Shown: positions 1-8,555 of the stretch, one piece after another
Layout: each line of letters starts with the position of its first letter
Numbering within the stretch: the first letter of the stretch is position 1
DNA from: Sphingomonas sp. G-3-2-10
GTDB taxonomy: Bacteria > Pseudomonadota > Alphaproteobacteria > Sphingomonadales > Sphingomonadaceae
Assembly (NCBI RefSeq): GCF_012927115.1
Contig: NZ_JABBFY010000002.1
Coordinates: 772,831-836,830 of the forward strand
Length of the DNA stretch: 64,000 nt
Direction of reading: 5' to 3'
Position numbers and translations under genes: made by a program
Notes under the pieces: model-generated
Databases searched by the model: none
Told to the model about the DNA's origin: nothing
Seen by the model: only the letters and a program-made list of their open reading frames with translations

Positions 1-702
1 CAGCCCGCCAAAGGCCTGCCGCAGGATCGACGAGAGCTTGATCGGCTTGTCGCCGACCCCCAGATGCGCCGCCATGTCGCGCAGCAGATCGGCACCGTCG
101 CTTTCGATCGGAACCCCGGCGCGCGAGACTCGCGCCAGCCGCGGCGCATCCCCATCGCCATCCCCGCTGCCCGCGATGCCAGTGACCGGCACGCCGGACA
201 ATGTCGTGCGGACGCGCACCGGCGGGCGATGCACGTCGATGCGGGGCATGTCCCACAGCGTCGCGACCGGCAGCGGCGTCAGCGCGGCGATCGCGATGCG
301 ATGTGCCTGTCCGCCCCACCACAGCTCGATCCGGCGTATCTCCGCAGCGGCCGGCGACCGGACGGGATCGGTGCCGGCCTCATTGGCGGCGAAGCTGGTC
401 AGCGTCGCACCCGGCCCTGCGATCAGCGGCAGCGCCGAGGGCCAGATTCGAGCCTCGACATGGGCCGGATCGACGAACGCCACCACCAGAAGTCCGGCTG
501 AATCACCCGCGGGGCCGAGTGTCCCGCGCCACATCGCGCGCACCCGGTCGCGGACCGGGCGCAGATCGGGCATGGGCGCGCCATCGCGCAGGACGAACGC
601 GATCCCGTCGCACCAGCCGGAACCGGCCAGGGTCGGCCGCGCCGGAAAGTCGCGGTCGATCGAACGGGCGGCGCGGCGCGTGACGTGACTGCGGTCAGCC
701 AT
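1..702 (-). CDS. Uncharacterised protein of the MoxR ATPase cluster (C-terminus off window)
   Basis: The first 234 residues of a protein that continues past the left edge. I do not recognise the family. It begins MADRSHVTRRAARSIDRDF and is a mixed alpha/beta sequence with no signal peptide or membrane segment. Its ATG lies inside the end of the upstream gene (ATGGCTGA, 8-base overlap), so it is translationally coupled to the 651-residue protein and belongs to the same four-gene unit headed by a MoxR-type AAA+ ATPase. In comparable clusters this place is often held by a von Willebrand factor A or beta-propeller partner, but no MIDAS (DxSxS) motif is seen in the visible part. Function unknown. 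Confidence 0.7.
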   Translation of the reverse strand, partial: MADRSHVTRRAARSIDRDFPARPTLAGSGWCDGIAFVLRDGAPMPDLRPVRDRVRAMWRGTLGPAGDSAGLLVVAFVDPAHVEARIWPSALPLIAGPGATLTSFAANEAGTDPVRSPAAAEIRRIELWWGGQAHRIAIAALTPLPVATLWDMPRIDVHRPPVRVRTTLSGVPVTGIAGSGDGDGDAPRLARVSRAGVPIESDGADLLRDMAAHLGVGDKPIKLSSILRQAFGGL

Positions 703-2650
703 CGAGCGGTCCCAGATCGACCTTGATCGCTTCACGCGCCAGCACCTGAAGATCGAAGCGGGTGCATTCCGACTGCGAATGCTTCTTTTTCCTGCGGTAC
801 AGCAACAGTTCGAGCGGGGCCTGGTCGTCATCGACCTTCACCGCCCATACGCCATCGTCGCCCGGCTGGATCTTAACGATCGACAGCGCATCGTCGCCCA
901 GCCGCAGAACCGGCTGCTTCAGCGTCGGAACGCCATTATTGTAGCGCACCGTCCGCACGGTGCCGTTTCCGCCGTGGCGCGCATCGGACCAGATCCGCAC
1001 GGTCAGCTGCTGCGTGCCGCCATGCGCCGACAACAAAGTCTCGTGCGGTTCGAGCCGGATCGTCGCCGGATCGCCGCTGTCGCCGCGCTTCACCAGCCAG
1101 TCGAAGGGCGGGATGGTCCAGACATTGGGCATCACGCTGTACGCCAGACTGCGATGCGCCGGCGAATAGACCATATCGAACAGCCGGTCCGGCCCGATAG
1201 CTTCGTCGCCGATGAAGAATTCGTCCATGTGCCGCTTCGAAATCTTCACCACCCGCAGCATCTTCGCGTCCGGATCGGGCTGCACGACGCGATAGGGCCC
1301 GCTGGACCAGAGCGTCTTCGGCGCCTTGAGCAGCGGCGAGAATTGCGCTTCCCCGCCATCGGGCCGCGACCGGAACACAAAGGCCTGGCCGAAGCTGGAA
1401 TAGACTTCGAGATCGCCGCCCCAGCTCATCGACGGGATCGCGCCGGGCGGCTGGTTGCGGAAGAGATGGCTGGAGGGCACTTCGCGGCGCAGGCCCGAAA
1501 GGATCGCCGGTGCGGCCCCCGCGGACAGCGCGATGTCCTTGAGGATCATCGTATCCCGGCCCGAACGCGCGGTGTGCACCACGATGCGGAGCAATTGTCC
1601 GTCCAGCCCCACGCCCGCCAGCTTGAGATGATCGGGCAGGAGGACGAACCAGCTTTGCGCGATCTTCCAGGCCGGATCGCCGGTGAGGATCAGCAGCCCG
1701 TGGCGCATCCGGACGATCTTGGTGTCGGTGCGGGGAGTGATGAAGTGGCGCGGCTCCCATCCGCCCATCTTCGGGCGCGGCGACGTCTCCAGCTTCGCGA
1801 GCTCTGCCGGCTTGAGCGGCGCAAACGGCTTGTCGAGCGCCGATACGCAGATGCGGTCGTGGGGAAACACGATGGTGGCGCGGTTCCGCTCCGCACCGCG
1901 CTGGCGCACGACGATCTGCGCGGCCCGCCGCTCGCCAGGAGCGGGAGGTTGCAGCGTGAAGGCCAGCGCGCTGGCGCTATCCGCGACGGCTGGCCCCCGC
2001 ATGTCCGACCCGATCACCCAGTCGAGATATTCGGGCGCGGCGGCGGGCGCGGCACCGGCCGTCAGCGTCTCCCACACAAGCCGGGCGGCATCGACATCCT
2101 CGCTGTCCATCTCGCGATAGCTGACCGCGCGCAGGAAGCGTTTGATGGTGTTGACCGAAATCTGGTCGAACCACACCGCGCCTGCTTCGCGCGGGAGGAA
2201 GCACCAGTGGAATTCGGCGCCGCGCGCATGAGCGATGCGGGCCATGAAGAACAGGGCCGCCAGCCCGATCAGCCTGCCGTGCCCGAGCATCCCGGGGCCC
2301 GCCGAGATCATCGCGCGATAGACCGGCCGGGTGCCCGGATCGGCGAACTGCTTCTCGTGGAACAGCGTCTCGGATTCGGCCAGCCGACGCAGGAACTCGA
2401 GCGGCGCTTCGGTCCGCAACAGCAGCTCGCTCTGGACGATGTGCGAAATCTCGCCGCGCAGAGTGAGGCCGCCCAGCCCCTCGAATTCGCCCTGCGGCGC
2501 CAGTTCGCGCCAGTCGAAATTGCGGGCGAGCCGCTCGAACTGGAGCAATTGCCCGTGCAGCAGCTCGACCAGAGAGTCCGACAGCCGCTCCAGCACCGGA
2601 AGGAACGGCGCATAGGCGGACGGGAAAACGGGGCCGCCGCCGTCGCTCAT
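695..2650 (-). CDS. Large MoxR-cluster protein with beta-rich, possibly propeller C-terminus
   Basis: A 651-residue protein without a recognised family. Residues 1-200 look helical (FLPVLERLSDSLVELLHGQL near the start). From about residue 300 onward the sequence is rich in short beta strands and tryptophans, with recurring blocks such as KIVRMRHGLLILTGD, LLRIVVHTARSG, AFVFRSRPDGGEAQF and QQLTVRIWSDARHGG, which is compatible with a beta-propeller. The start is the ATG overlapping the preceding stop (ATGA); an in-frame ATG 15 bases upstream is less likely. No signal peptide or membrane segment. Together with the MoxR ATPase this suggests a bpX-like partner of a MoxR-vWA-beta-propeller ternary system; that assignment is inference from order and composition. 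Confidence 0.75.
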   Translation of the reverse strand: MSDGGGPVFPSAYAPFLPVLERLSDSLVELLHGQLLQFERLARNFDWRELAPQGEFEGLGGLTLRGEISHIVQSELLLRTEAPLEFLRRLAESETLFHEKQFADPGTRPVYRAMISAGPGMLGHGRLIGLAALFFMARIAHARGAEFHWCFLPREAGAVWFDQISVNTIKRFLRAVSYREMDSEDVDAARLVWETLTAGAAPAAAPEYLDWVIGSDMRGPAVADSASALAFTLQPPAPGERRAAQIVVRQRGAERNRATIVFPHDRICVSALDKPFAPLKPAELAKLETSPRPKMGGWEPRHFITPRTDTKIVRMRHGLLILTGDPAWKIAQSWFVLLPDHLKLAGVGLDGQLLRIVVHTARSGRDTMILKDIALSAGAAPAILSGLRREVPSSHLFRNQPPGAIPSMSWGGDLEVYSSFGQAFVFRSRPDGGEAQFSPLLKAPKTLWSSGPYRVVQPDPDAKMLRVVKISKRHMDEFFIGDEAIGPDRLFDMVYSPAHRSLAYSVMPNVWTIPPFDWLVKRGDSGDPATIRLEPHETLLSAHGGTQQLTVRIWSDARHGGNGTVRTVRYNNGVPTLKQPVLRLGDDALSIVKIQPGDDGVWAVKVDDDQAPLELLLYRRKKKHSQSECTRFDLQVLAREAIKVDLGPLDG

Positions 2651-3096
2651 GCCGCGCGGGCGCACAACAGCGAGCGGTGGAACGCCACCGGCTCGCGGAC
2701 CACGTAGAGATCGGCTTCACCGGTCGACGCCGCCGTATCGCCGAAACGCGGCACGACGATCGCGGGCGGCGCGACGTCGTAATGGTCGAACATCGCGGCG
2801 ATCAGCGCACCCTGCACATGCGCGGGCGCATCGATCGTCACCCCGGCGGGCAGCCAGATGCGCGGGGCGATCTCGTAAAGCGCGGTCACGCCGTCGAGGC
2901 GCGGCAGGACCATGCCCGTTTCGCCCGGCACCGTGCCGGCGAAGATCGCGGCCCAGCCATCGCCATGCTCGACCGCAAGCGACTGGAGCAGCCGCGACTT
3001 GCGCGACATCGAAGTGACGAACGCGTCGACCGCCGCATCGCCGATCGCGATCAGCGCGCCGATCGTCTGCACCGGATCGATGCGGCGCCACGCCAT
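2647..3096 (-). CDS. Small uncharacterised protein of the MoxR ATPase cluster
   Basis: A 149-residue soluble protein sitting between the MoxR ATPase and the beta-rich protein. The chosen ATG overlaps the ATPase stop (TGATG); a GTG one codon earlier is also possible. The stop overlaps the next ATG as ATGA, so all three are coupled. I recognise no motif: the N-terminal half is alpha/beta, with TIGALIAIGDAAVDAFV, and the C-terminal half has a proline-valine rich segment PPAIVVPRFGDTA. The tight packing suggests a dedicated subunit or adaptor of the ATPase. Function unknown. Confidence 0.7.
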   Translation of the reverse strand: MAWRRIDPVQTIGALIAIGDAAVDAFVTSMSRKSRLLQSLAVEHGDGWAAIFAGTVPGETGMVLPRLDGVTALYEIAPRIWLPAGVTIDAPAHVQGALIAAMFDHYDVAPPAIVVPRFGDTAASTGEADLYVVREPVAFHRSLLCARAA

Positions 3097-4319
3097 CACG
3101 CTGCCTCGATGGGCGCCGCCGCCTCCGGTCCCGCGTCAGGCGCGGCCTTGCCGCTCGAATGCGCTTCGAGCACGGTTTCAAGGCTGGCGCGGACCACGCG
3201 AAGCTGTTGCGGCAGGGTCTTCGCATCGAATGCGGCGTCGATCCGGGTCAGCATCGTCTCGAGCCGGACCAGCCAGATCTCGTGCAGCGGATCGGTGACC
3301 AACGCCGGACGCGATTCGAGCAGCAGGGTCGCCTGTTCGGTCAGATGCGCGGCGTGCGCGGTCGGGCCATAGGTGGCGTGCGCCACGCTGTTCGACAGCA
3401 CGGGGTTGCGGCTGTCCTTCAGCTCGGCATGGAGCAGCTCGCGCACTTCCTCCTGCTGCGCCTTGGACTGGACCAGATAGGTGATCGGCCACAGGTCCTC
3501 GGGACCCGCCACCGCCGAACCGCGCAACAGGGCCGCCGCCGCGATCAGCTTCTGGCCCTTCACGATCTTGCGGTCGGACATGATCACGCCGGTCAGCCGG
3601 ATCTTGCGCACGATATGGGCATAGGCTTCGTACACGCCGGTCATGTCGGTCCTGAGCGCGGCGTCGTGCAGACCGGCGATCAGCCCCTTGCCGAGCGGCG
3701 CGACGGGATCGCTGCCGCCCGCAGCCTGCCAGCCCGAACGGAGCAGCTCGGTCAGCTGGCTCTCGCCGACCGGATCGACGAACATCGTGACCAGAAACCG
3801 GTCGGCGAAAGCGGCGAGCAGCGTATCCTCGGGCATCGCGTTGGACGCGGCGACGCACGAGATCAGCGGCACGTTCATGCTGTACTGGCCGCGGCGATAG
3901 GTTCGCTCGTTGAGGATCTTGAGCAGCGAGTTGAGGATCGCGGTGGACCCCAGGAAAATCTCGTCGAGAAAGGCGATATCCGCTTCGGGCAGCATCCCGT
4001 GGGTGACCGGGCGGATCTGCCCTTCCTTCAGCGCATTGAGATCGAGCGCGCCGAACAGCTCCGAAGGCTCGGTGAAGCGGCCGATCAGATACTCGAACGA
4101 CTTCGCGTCGACCGACGCGGCGATCGCCTGAACCGCCGCCGACTTGCCGGTGCCCGGCGGGCCGATCAGCAGCACATGCTCGCGCGCGATCAGGCCGAGC
4201 ATGACCAGTTCGAGCAGCGCGCGGCGCGACACGAACTGCGCGCTGAGCGCGTCGAGATGCGCGTTCACCTGAGTCACCGCATCGGCAATCACGCGATCGG
4301 GTTCGCTCGAAACCTGCAT
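3096..4319 (-). CDS. MoxR/RavA-type AAA+ ATPase
   Basis: A 407-residue AAA+ ATPase, first gene of the minus-strand cluster. Walker A is GPPGTGKS at about residues 53-60 and Walker B is FLDE at about 117-120, followed by the IFLGSTAILNSLLKILNER stretch typical of MoxR/RavA proteins; a helical lid domain follows. Members of this family act as chaperone-like ATPases that remodel or load metal cofactors onto partners, usually with a vWA-domain protein. The start chosen begins MQVSSEPDRV and has AGGAAG eight bases upstream; longer in-frame starts add a low-complexity leader. It is divergent from the hydrolase gene at 4513. Family assignment is firm; the client is unknown. Confidence 0.9.
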   Translation of the reverse strand: MQVSSEPDRVIADAVTQVNAHLDALSAQFVSRRALLELVMLGLIAREHVLLIGPPGTGKSAAVQAIAASVDAKSFEYLIGRFTEPSELFGALDLNALKEGQIRPVTHGMLPEADIAFLDEIFLGSTAILNSLLKILNERTYRRGQYSMNVPLISCVAASNAMPEDTLLAAFADRFLVTMFVDPVGESQLTELLRSGWQAAGGSDPVAPLGKGLIAGLHDAALRTDMTGVYEAYAHIVRKIRLTGVIMSDRKIVKGQKLIAAAALLRGSAVAGPEDLWPITYLVQSKAQQEEVRELLHAELKDSRNPVLSNSVAHATYGPTAHAAHLTEQATLLLESRPALVTDPLHEIWLVRLETMLTRIDAAFDAKTLPQQLRVVRASLETVLEAHSSGKAAPDAGPEAAAPIEAA

Positions 4320-4446
4320 TGTCTTCCTGTGGCTGAAGAATCCCCTGCCCCCTGCGTAGAGGCTCGACGGCGATCCCGGAAGGGCCGTGGCGCAGAAGTG
4401 CGACGCGGGCGCGCGTCGCCGATCGGCCCGCAACGCGATCGGGGCG

Positions 4447-4468
4447 ATTATAGGTTATAATTTCATAC
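4447..4468. promoter_or_regulatory. AT-rich palindrome between divergent genes, candidate operator
   Basis: ATTATA-GGT-TATAAT (4447-4461) is a perfect 6-bp inverted repeat in otherwise GC-rich DNA. It lies within TATAGGTTATAATTTCATAC, which resembles the elements at 8533 and 27133. It is about 50 bases upstream of the hydrolase ATG at 4513 and could be a promoter, an operator or both. Confidence 0.4.
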
Positions 4469-4512
4469 TATTGCGTGTTACCCTTGAGCGACCCGATCGA
4501 TGGAGCCAAGCC

Positions 4513-5415
4513 ATGCACAAGACGATGCCGATCCGCGCCACAAGGCGGGCCATTCTGGCGGGTGCGCTGGCCGCGCCGCTGATCCCCGCTCTGGCTCGCG
4601 CGGGCGACGCATCGTTCGGCGCGCCGGCGGGCGCGGTCGAGCGGATCGTCCCCGTCGCGGGGGCGAAGCTGTGGAGCTGGGATTCGGGCGGCAAAGGCGC
4701 GCCGATCCTGCTGCTCCACCCCGCCACCGGCAGCGCGGCGATCTGGGAATATCAATATGCCGCGTTTCGCGATGCCGGATACCGCGTCATCGCCTATTCG
4801 CGGCGCGGGCATTATCGCTCGCCGGTCGAAGCCGGGTCCAATCCGGGCTTTTCGGTCGACGATGTCGATGCGGTGGCCGACGCATATGGGCTGAAGCGCT
4901 TCTTCCTGCTGGGATCGGCGGCGGGGGGCTTCATGGTGCCCGACTATGCGCTGGCCCGGCCCGAGCGGCTGATGGGGATCGTGATGGCCTGTACGCAGGG
5001 CGCGGCGGCCGACCCGGCGTTCCGCGCGAGCATCAGCCGGATCCTGCCCGAGGGGTTTTCGAAGATGCCGGCATCGTTCCGCGAGCTTGGCCCCTCCTAT
5101 CGCGCGACCGAACCCGAGGGGATGGCGCGGTGGGAAGCGCTGGAGCATGTCGCGACGATCGACGGGCGCTACCGCCAGAAGCCGCGCAACGTGCTGGACT
5201 GGCCGACGGTCGGGCGGATCGCGGTGCCGACGCTGGTGATCGCGGGCGGCGCGGACCTGTACATCCCGCCCGCGCTGGCGCGCATCTATGCCGGGCATAT
5301 CCCCGGAAGCCGGTTCGAAGTGATCGAGGATAGCGGCCATTCGGCCTATTGGGAGAAGCCCGCGGCGTTCAACCGTGCGGTGCTGAAGTTCGCGGCCAGA
5401 TACCGGAGGGGGTGA
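4513..5415 (+). CDS. Tat-exported alpha/beta-hydrolase-fold protein lacking the nucleophile
   Basis: A 300-residue alpha/beta-hydrolase-fold protein. Residues 1-30 form a Tat-type signal peptide (ATRRAILAGALAAPL), so the mature protein should be periplasmic. The oxyanion strand is LLLHPATGSAA, the acid residue is D248 (VIAGGADLYIPP) and the histidine is H276 (EDSGHSAYWEKP). The nucleophile elbow, normally GxSxGG, reads GSAAGG at 134-139, which puts alanine at the nucleophile position (A136). The fold and two of three catalytic residues are kept, so it may be non-hydrolytic (binding protein, lyase or cofactor-free oxygenase-like) or inactive. The start has GGAG seven bases upstream. It sits next to the catabolic island, convergent with the TonB receptor. 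Confidence 0.85.
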   Translation: MHKTMPIRATRRAILAGALAAPLIPALARAGDASFGAPAGAVERIVPVAGAKLWSWDSGGKGAPILLLHPATGSAAIWEYQYAAFRDAGYRVIAYSRRGHYRSPVEAGSNPGFSVDDVDAVADAYGLKRFFLLGSAAGGFMVPDYALARPERLMGIVMACTQGAAADPAFRASISRILPEGFSKMPASFRELGPSYRATEPEGMARWEALEHVATIDGRYRQKPRNVLDWPTVGRIAVPTLVIAGGADLYIPPALARIYAGHIPGSRFEVIEDSGHSAYWEKPAAFNRAVLKFAARYRRG

Positions 5416-5460
5416 TCCCCCGGCCGCCGCGAAGGCGACCGGGAGATCGGGGGCTTGCCT

Positions 5461-8397
5461 CTAGAAGCGCAGGCGGACGCCCGCCTTGTAGAAGCGGCCG
5501 ACGACATCGTAGTTGGTGCCGTTGGTCTGGGTCAGCAAAGTGGTCGACGGGATGATCGGCGGATCGCGGTCGAACACATTGTTGATCACCCAGAAGAACT
5601 GGAAGCGATCCCCCGCGTCGACCGTGCCCGACAGGTTGAACAGGGCATAGGCCCCGATGGCATTGTCGTCATGGCTGACGTCCGCCGGCTGACCGTTGGT
5701 CGGCACTTCGGTGAAGGCATTGTCGATCACGCCCGCACTGACGAAGCGGACCTGCCCGGTGAGCGAGAAGGGCTTTTGCGAATAGGTGGCCGAGAAATTG
5801 GCCTTCCAGTGCGGCACCGCGCCTTCGGACTGATCGAGCTGTCCCGCCTGTTCGTTGACCGAAGGCGCTTCGCCCGGTCCGCCGGGGACGATGATCGTGA
5901 ACTTGTCGACATAGGTGGCGTTGGCGCGGAGGTTCAGATCGCCGCCCGCCAGCGGCAGGCTGTAGCTGGCGGCCAGATCCATGCCCCGCGTCTCGAACGA
6001 GGAGAGGTTGAGGAACTGGTTGGTCACGCCGATCAGCGCGCCGCCGCTGAACTGGAGCAGGTTGCAATAGCTGGCGACGCCGAGGCCGCAGAGGCGGGCG
6101 ATTTCGGCCTGGCCGACATTGGCGATGACGTCGGACACGCGGATGTCGAACAGATCGACCGACAGGCGGAGGCTGCGGACGAAGCTGGGCGACCAGCTGA
6201 CGCCGATCGTGGTCGTTTTCGAGCGTTCGGGCTGCAGTCCGGCATTGCCGACATTGGCGACGCGGACGCCGGGATAGGTCACGCCGTTATAGACGACATT
6301 GTTGAGCGAGACCGTGGGCGGGACCAGCAGTTCGTACAGACTGGGCGCGCGGATATCGAGCGAGTGGGTGCCGCGGATCAGCAGGCCCTGCACCGGCTCC
6401 CAGGTCGCGCCCGCCTTCCACGTCGTGACGCCGCCGAAGCGGGTATAGTCGGCATAGCGGATCGCGCCGTTCACGGTGAGCGCATGCGCGAAGGGCAAGT
6501 TCGCGGCCAGCGGGACGGTCGCTTCGACATAGCCTTCGCGAACCGAGAAGCTGCCGGCGAACTGGCCGCCGACCGAACTGTCGTACACGCCGGTCAGCGA
6601 CACGGCGTCGACCAGCGAATTGAGCGATTCATGGCGATATTCGACGCCCGCCGCGATCGCGACCGGACCGGCCCAGGTCGAGAAGGGGGAGCCCTGGATG
6701 TTCAGCTGCGCCGCGTCCTGAACATAATCGAGCTTCGCGGTGGCTTCGGCCGAATAATAGGCGATGGCGGCCGCGCTCTGCGACCCGTTGCCGAACAGGT
6801 TGAGCGGGACGCAGCCATTGCTGGGGTTGGTCAGGGTTGAGCGGCAGACCGGCTGGCCGGTGACCGGGCTGGTCACGACATCGGCGGCCATCGCGTAGAG
6901 CGTGCGGTTGCGCGCCGAGGAGCGGCGGAAATATTCGTTCTCGCCATGCGTGTAGGACGCGTCCCACGTCCAGCCGCCGCCGAGGTCGCCATTGACGCCG
7001 ATCGTGCCGGTCGCCGCTGTAGAGCGGACGATCGTGTAGGGCAGGGGCGTGTCGTAATTGACGCGCGACAGGACGAAGGACTGCGCCGGCGGCGTTGCGG
7101 TCGACGGCCCCGCGGGCGCCGGGATCAGCGTGCGCAGCGACGCCGGGATATAGGGATTGTCAGCATAGATGCGGACCTGCGAGCCGGCGAGGGTCGTCGG
7201 GCTATAGACGCTCACCCGGTCGCGGATCGGCTGGTTGATCGATTCGCCGTGCGACTGCCCCCATGAGGCATCGACATAGACCGTCAGCGCGGGCGAGATT
7301 TCGTAATCGGCATGGCCGTAAAACACCTTGCGGCGGGTCGAGGCGATCATCGAATTGCTGCTGAGATCGGGATTGCCCCCGCCGATCTGGTTCGCAGCGA
7401 AGGTCGTGGCGGTGGTCGCGGGATTATACTCGCCGCGCACGAACGTCGCGGTGGCGGTGGGCGAGGTGAAATACTGGCCGATCAGCCCGGCGCGCTGGGC
7501 CGCCGTGCCGCCGGTCGCATTCACGATCAGGCCGCCCGGGGTGTAATTGCCCGGCTCGGTCCCGCTGCGCAGCACGTTGCGCGGGCGGCCATTGGCGGCG
7601 GTGGCGGTGGGATCGGTGAAGAATTGCCAGTAATCGTCGGCCCAGTCACGCGAGCGATAGGTGCCGATGCCCTGATTGTTCGAATAGTCGCCCGACAGAA
7701 CCACATGGCCGCGATCGCCCGCGAACGAGAAGCCGCCGACCGCGCCGATGCGGTACTCGGCGGCGTCGCCCAGTTCGGACACGCCGGCCTGCGCCTCCAT
7801 CTGGATGCCGTCGACCTGTTTCTTGAGGATCAGATTGACCACGCCGGCGACTGCATCCGACCCCCATTGCGCCGATGCGCCGCCGGTGACGATGTCCGCG
7901 CGATCGATCATCAGCGTGGGGATCAGGTTGAGATCGACCTGATAGGGATTGCCGACGCTCGACGCGGGCACGCTGGGCACGAAGCGGCGGCCGTCGATCA
8001 GCACCAGCGTGCGCGGCGAACCGAGGCCGCGAAGATCGGCGAAGGTCTGGCCCGGGGTCTGGGTGCGCACGCCGTTCGCCGCGCCGCTGAGACGCGAGCT
8101 GAAGGCGGGGAGTTCGCTGAGCAGGCTATAGACGTTGGTTACGCCGCGCTGCTGGAGCTCTTCGGTGCCGATCACCAATGTCGGCGTGGCGGCGGTGAAG
8201 CCCGAGCGGGTGCGCGATCCGGTGACGCGGATCTCGTCGTTGGCGGGCACGTCCTGTTCGTCGGCGGTCACGCTTTCGTCCTGCGGCGCGTCTTCCACCG
8301 CCTGCGCGAAAGCGGGCTGGGCGAAGCACAGGGCCGCAAGGCAGGAAGTCGCAGCGAATTTCGCGATTCCGCGCCGGATTCCGGTGATTTCAGACAT
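5461..8397 (-). CDS. TonB-dependent outer-membrane receptor 1
   Basis: A 978-residue TonB-dependent receptor for energised uptake across the outer membrane. It has a signal peptide (cleavage near AQPAFAQA), a TonB-box-like segment NDEIRVTGSRT, and a plug domain with TGGASAQWGSDAVAGVVNLI. The large beta-barrel ends in aromatic VRLRF, as outer-membrane proteins do. The start begins MSEITGIRRG with GGGGAGAGG just upstream; the frame stays open further upstream without support. It is clearly paralogous to the receptor at 10741-13608. The gene has its own upstream region with a 27-bp palindrome, so it can be transcribed apart from the dioxygenase operon. Ligand unknown; the context suggests an organic acid or a conjugate rather than iron. 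Confidence 0.93.
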   Translation of the reverse strand: MSEITGIRRGIAKFAATSCLAALCFAQPAFAQAVEDAPQDESVTADEQDVPANDEIRVTGSRTRSGFTAATPTLVIGTEELQQRGVTNVYSLLSELPAFSSRLSGAANGVRTQTPGQTFADLRGLGSPRTLVLIDGRRFVPSVPASSVGNPYQVDLNLIPTLMIDRADIVTGGASAQWGSDAVAGVVNLILKKQVDGIQMEAQAGVSELGDAAEYRIGAVGGFSFAGDRGHVVLSGDYSNNQGIGTYRSRDWADDYWQFFTDPTATAANGRPRNVLRSGTEPGNYTPGGLIVNATGGTAAQRAGLIGQYFTSPTATATFVRGEYNPATTATTFAANQIGGGNPDLSSNSMIASTRRKVFYGHADYEISPALTVYVDASWGQSHGESINQPIRDRVSVYSPTTLAGSQVRIYADNPYIPASLRTLIPAPAGPSTATPPAQSFVLSRVNYDTPLPYTIVRSTAATGTIGVNGDLGGGWTWDASYTHGENEYFRRSSARNRTLYAMAADVVTSPVTGQPVCRSTLTNPSNGCVPLNLFGNGSQSAAAIAYYSAEATAKLDYVQDAAQLNIQGSPFSTWAGPVAIAAGVEYRHESLNSLVDAVSLTGVYDSSVGGQFAGSFSVREGYVEATVPLAANLPFAHALTVNGAIRYADYTRFGGVTTWKAGATWEPVQGLLIRGTHSLDIRAPSLYELLVPPTVSLNNVVYNGVTYPGVRVANVGNAGLQPERSKTTTIGVSWSPSFVRSLRLSVDLFDIRVSDVIANVGQAEIARLCGLGVASYCNLLQFSGGALIGVTNQFLNLSSFETRGMDLAASYSLPLAGGDLNLRANATYVDKFTIIVPGGPGEAPSVNEQAGQLDQSEGAVPHWKANFSATYSQKPFSLTGQVRFVSAGVIDNAFTEVPTNGQPADVSHDDNAIGAYALFNLSGTVDAGDRFQFFWVINNVFDRDPPIIPSTTLLTQTNGTNYDVVGRFYKAGVRLRF

Positions 8398-8515
8398 AGC
8401 CTCTCCCCAGGTGATGCGGCCTTTCCGGCTCGCGATTAGGTGGAACCTGCGCGGACCGGCCTCACGGGGCTTGCCTGATCGCGCACGGAATTCCGCTCGC
8501 CCGAGGAGTAGGGGC

Positions 8516-8550
8516 GCCATCCTATTGAGTCAATAGGATGGCCTTATGAC
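8516..8550. promoter_or_regulatory. 27-bp perfect palindrome plus ATAGGAT-N4-TTATGAC element
   Basis: Bases 8516-8542 form a perfect inverted repeat with 13-bp arms (GCCATCCTATTGA) around a single G. A one-base centre makes an operator far more likely than a terminator. Its right arm runs into ATAGGAT-GGCC-TTATGAC (8533-8550), the same spacing as at 27133. On the minus strand a TTGACT (-35-like) falls in the palindrome, with a weak TACTCC 17 bases on, so a bound regulator would block transcription of receptor 1. Confidence 0.6.
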
Positions 8551-8555
8551 ATTTA

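Noticed and set aside
779..2707. Long plus-strand open frame antisense to the 651-residue protein
   Set aside because: Arginine- and histidine-rich shadow frame without domain motifs; the minus-strand frame has coupled starts and protein-like composition.
8516..8542. Rho-independent terminator for the dioxygenase A operon
   Set aside because: The arms leave a one-base loop and no T-run follows on the minus strand; an operator fits better.
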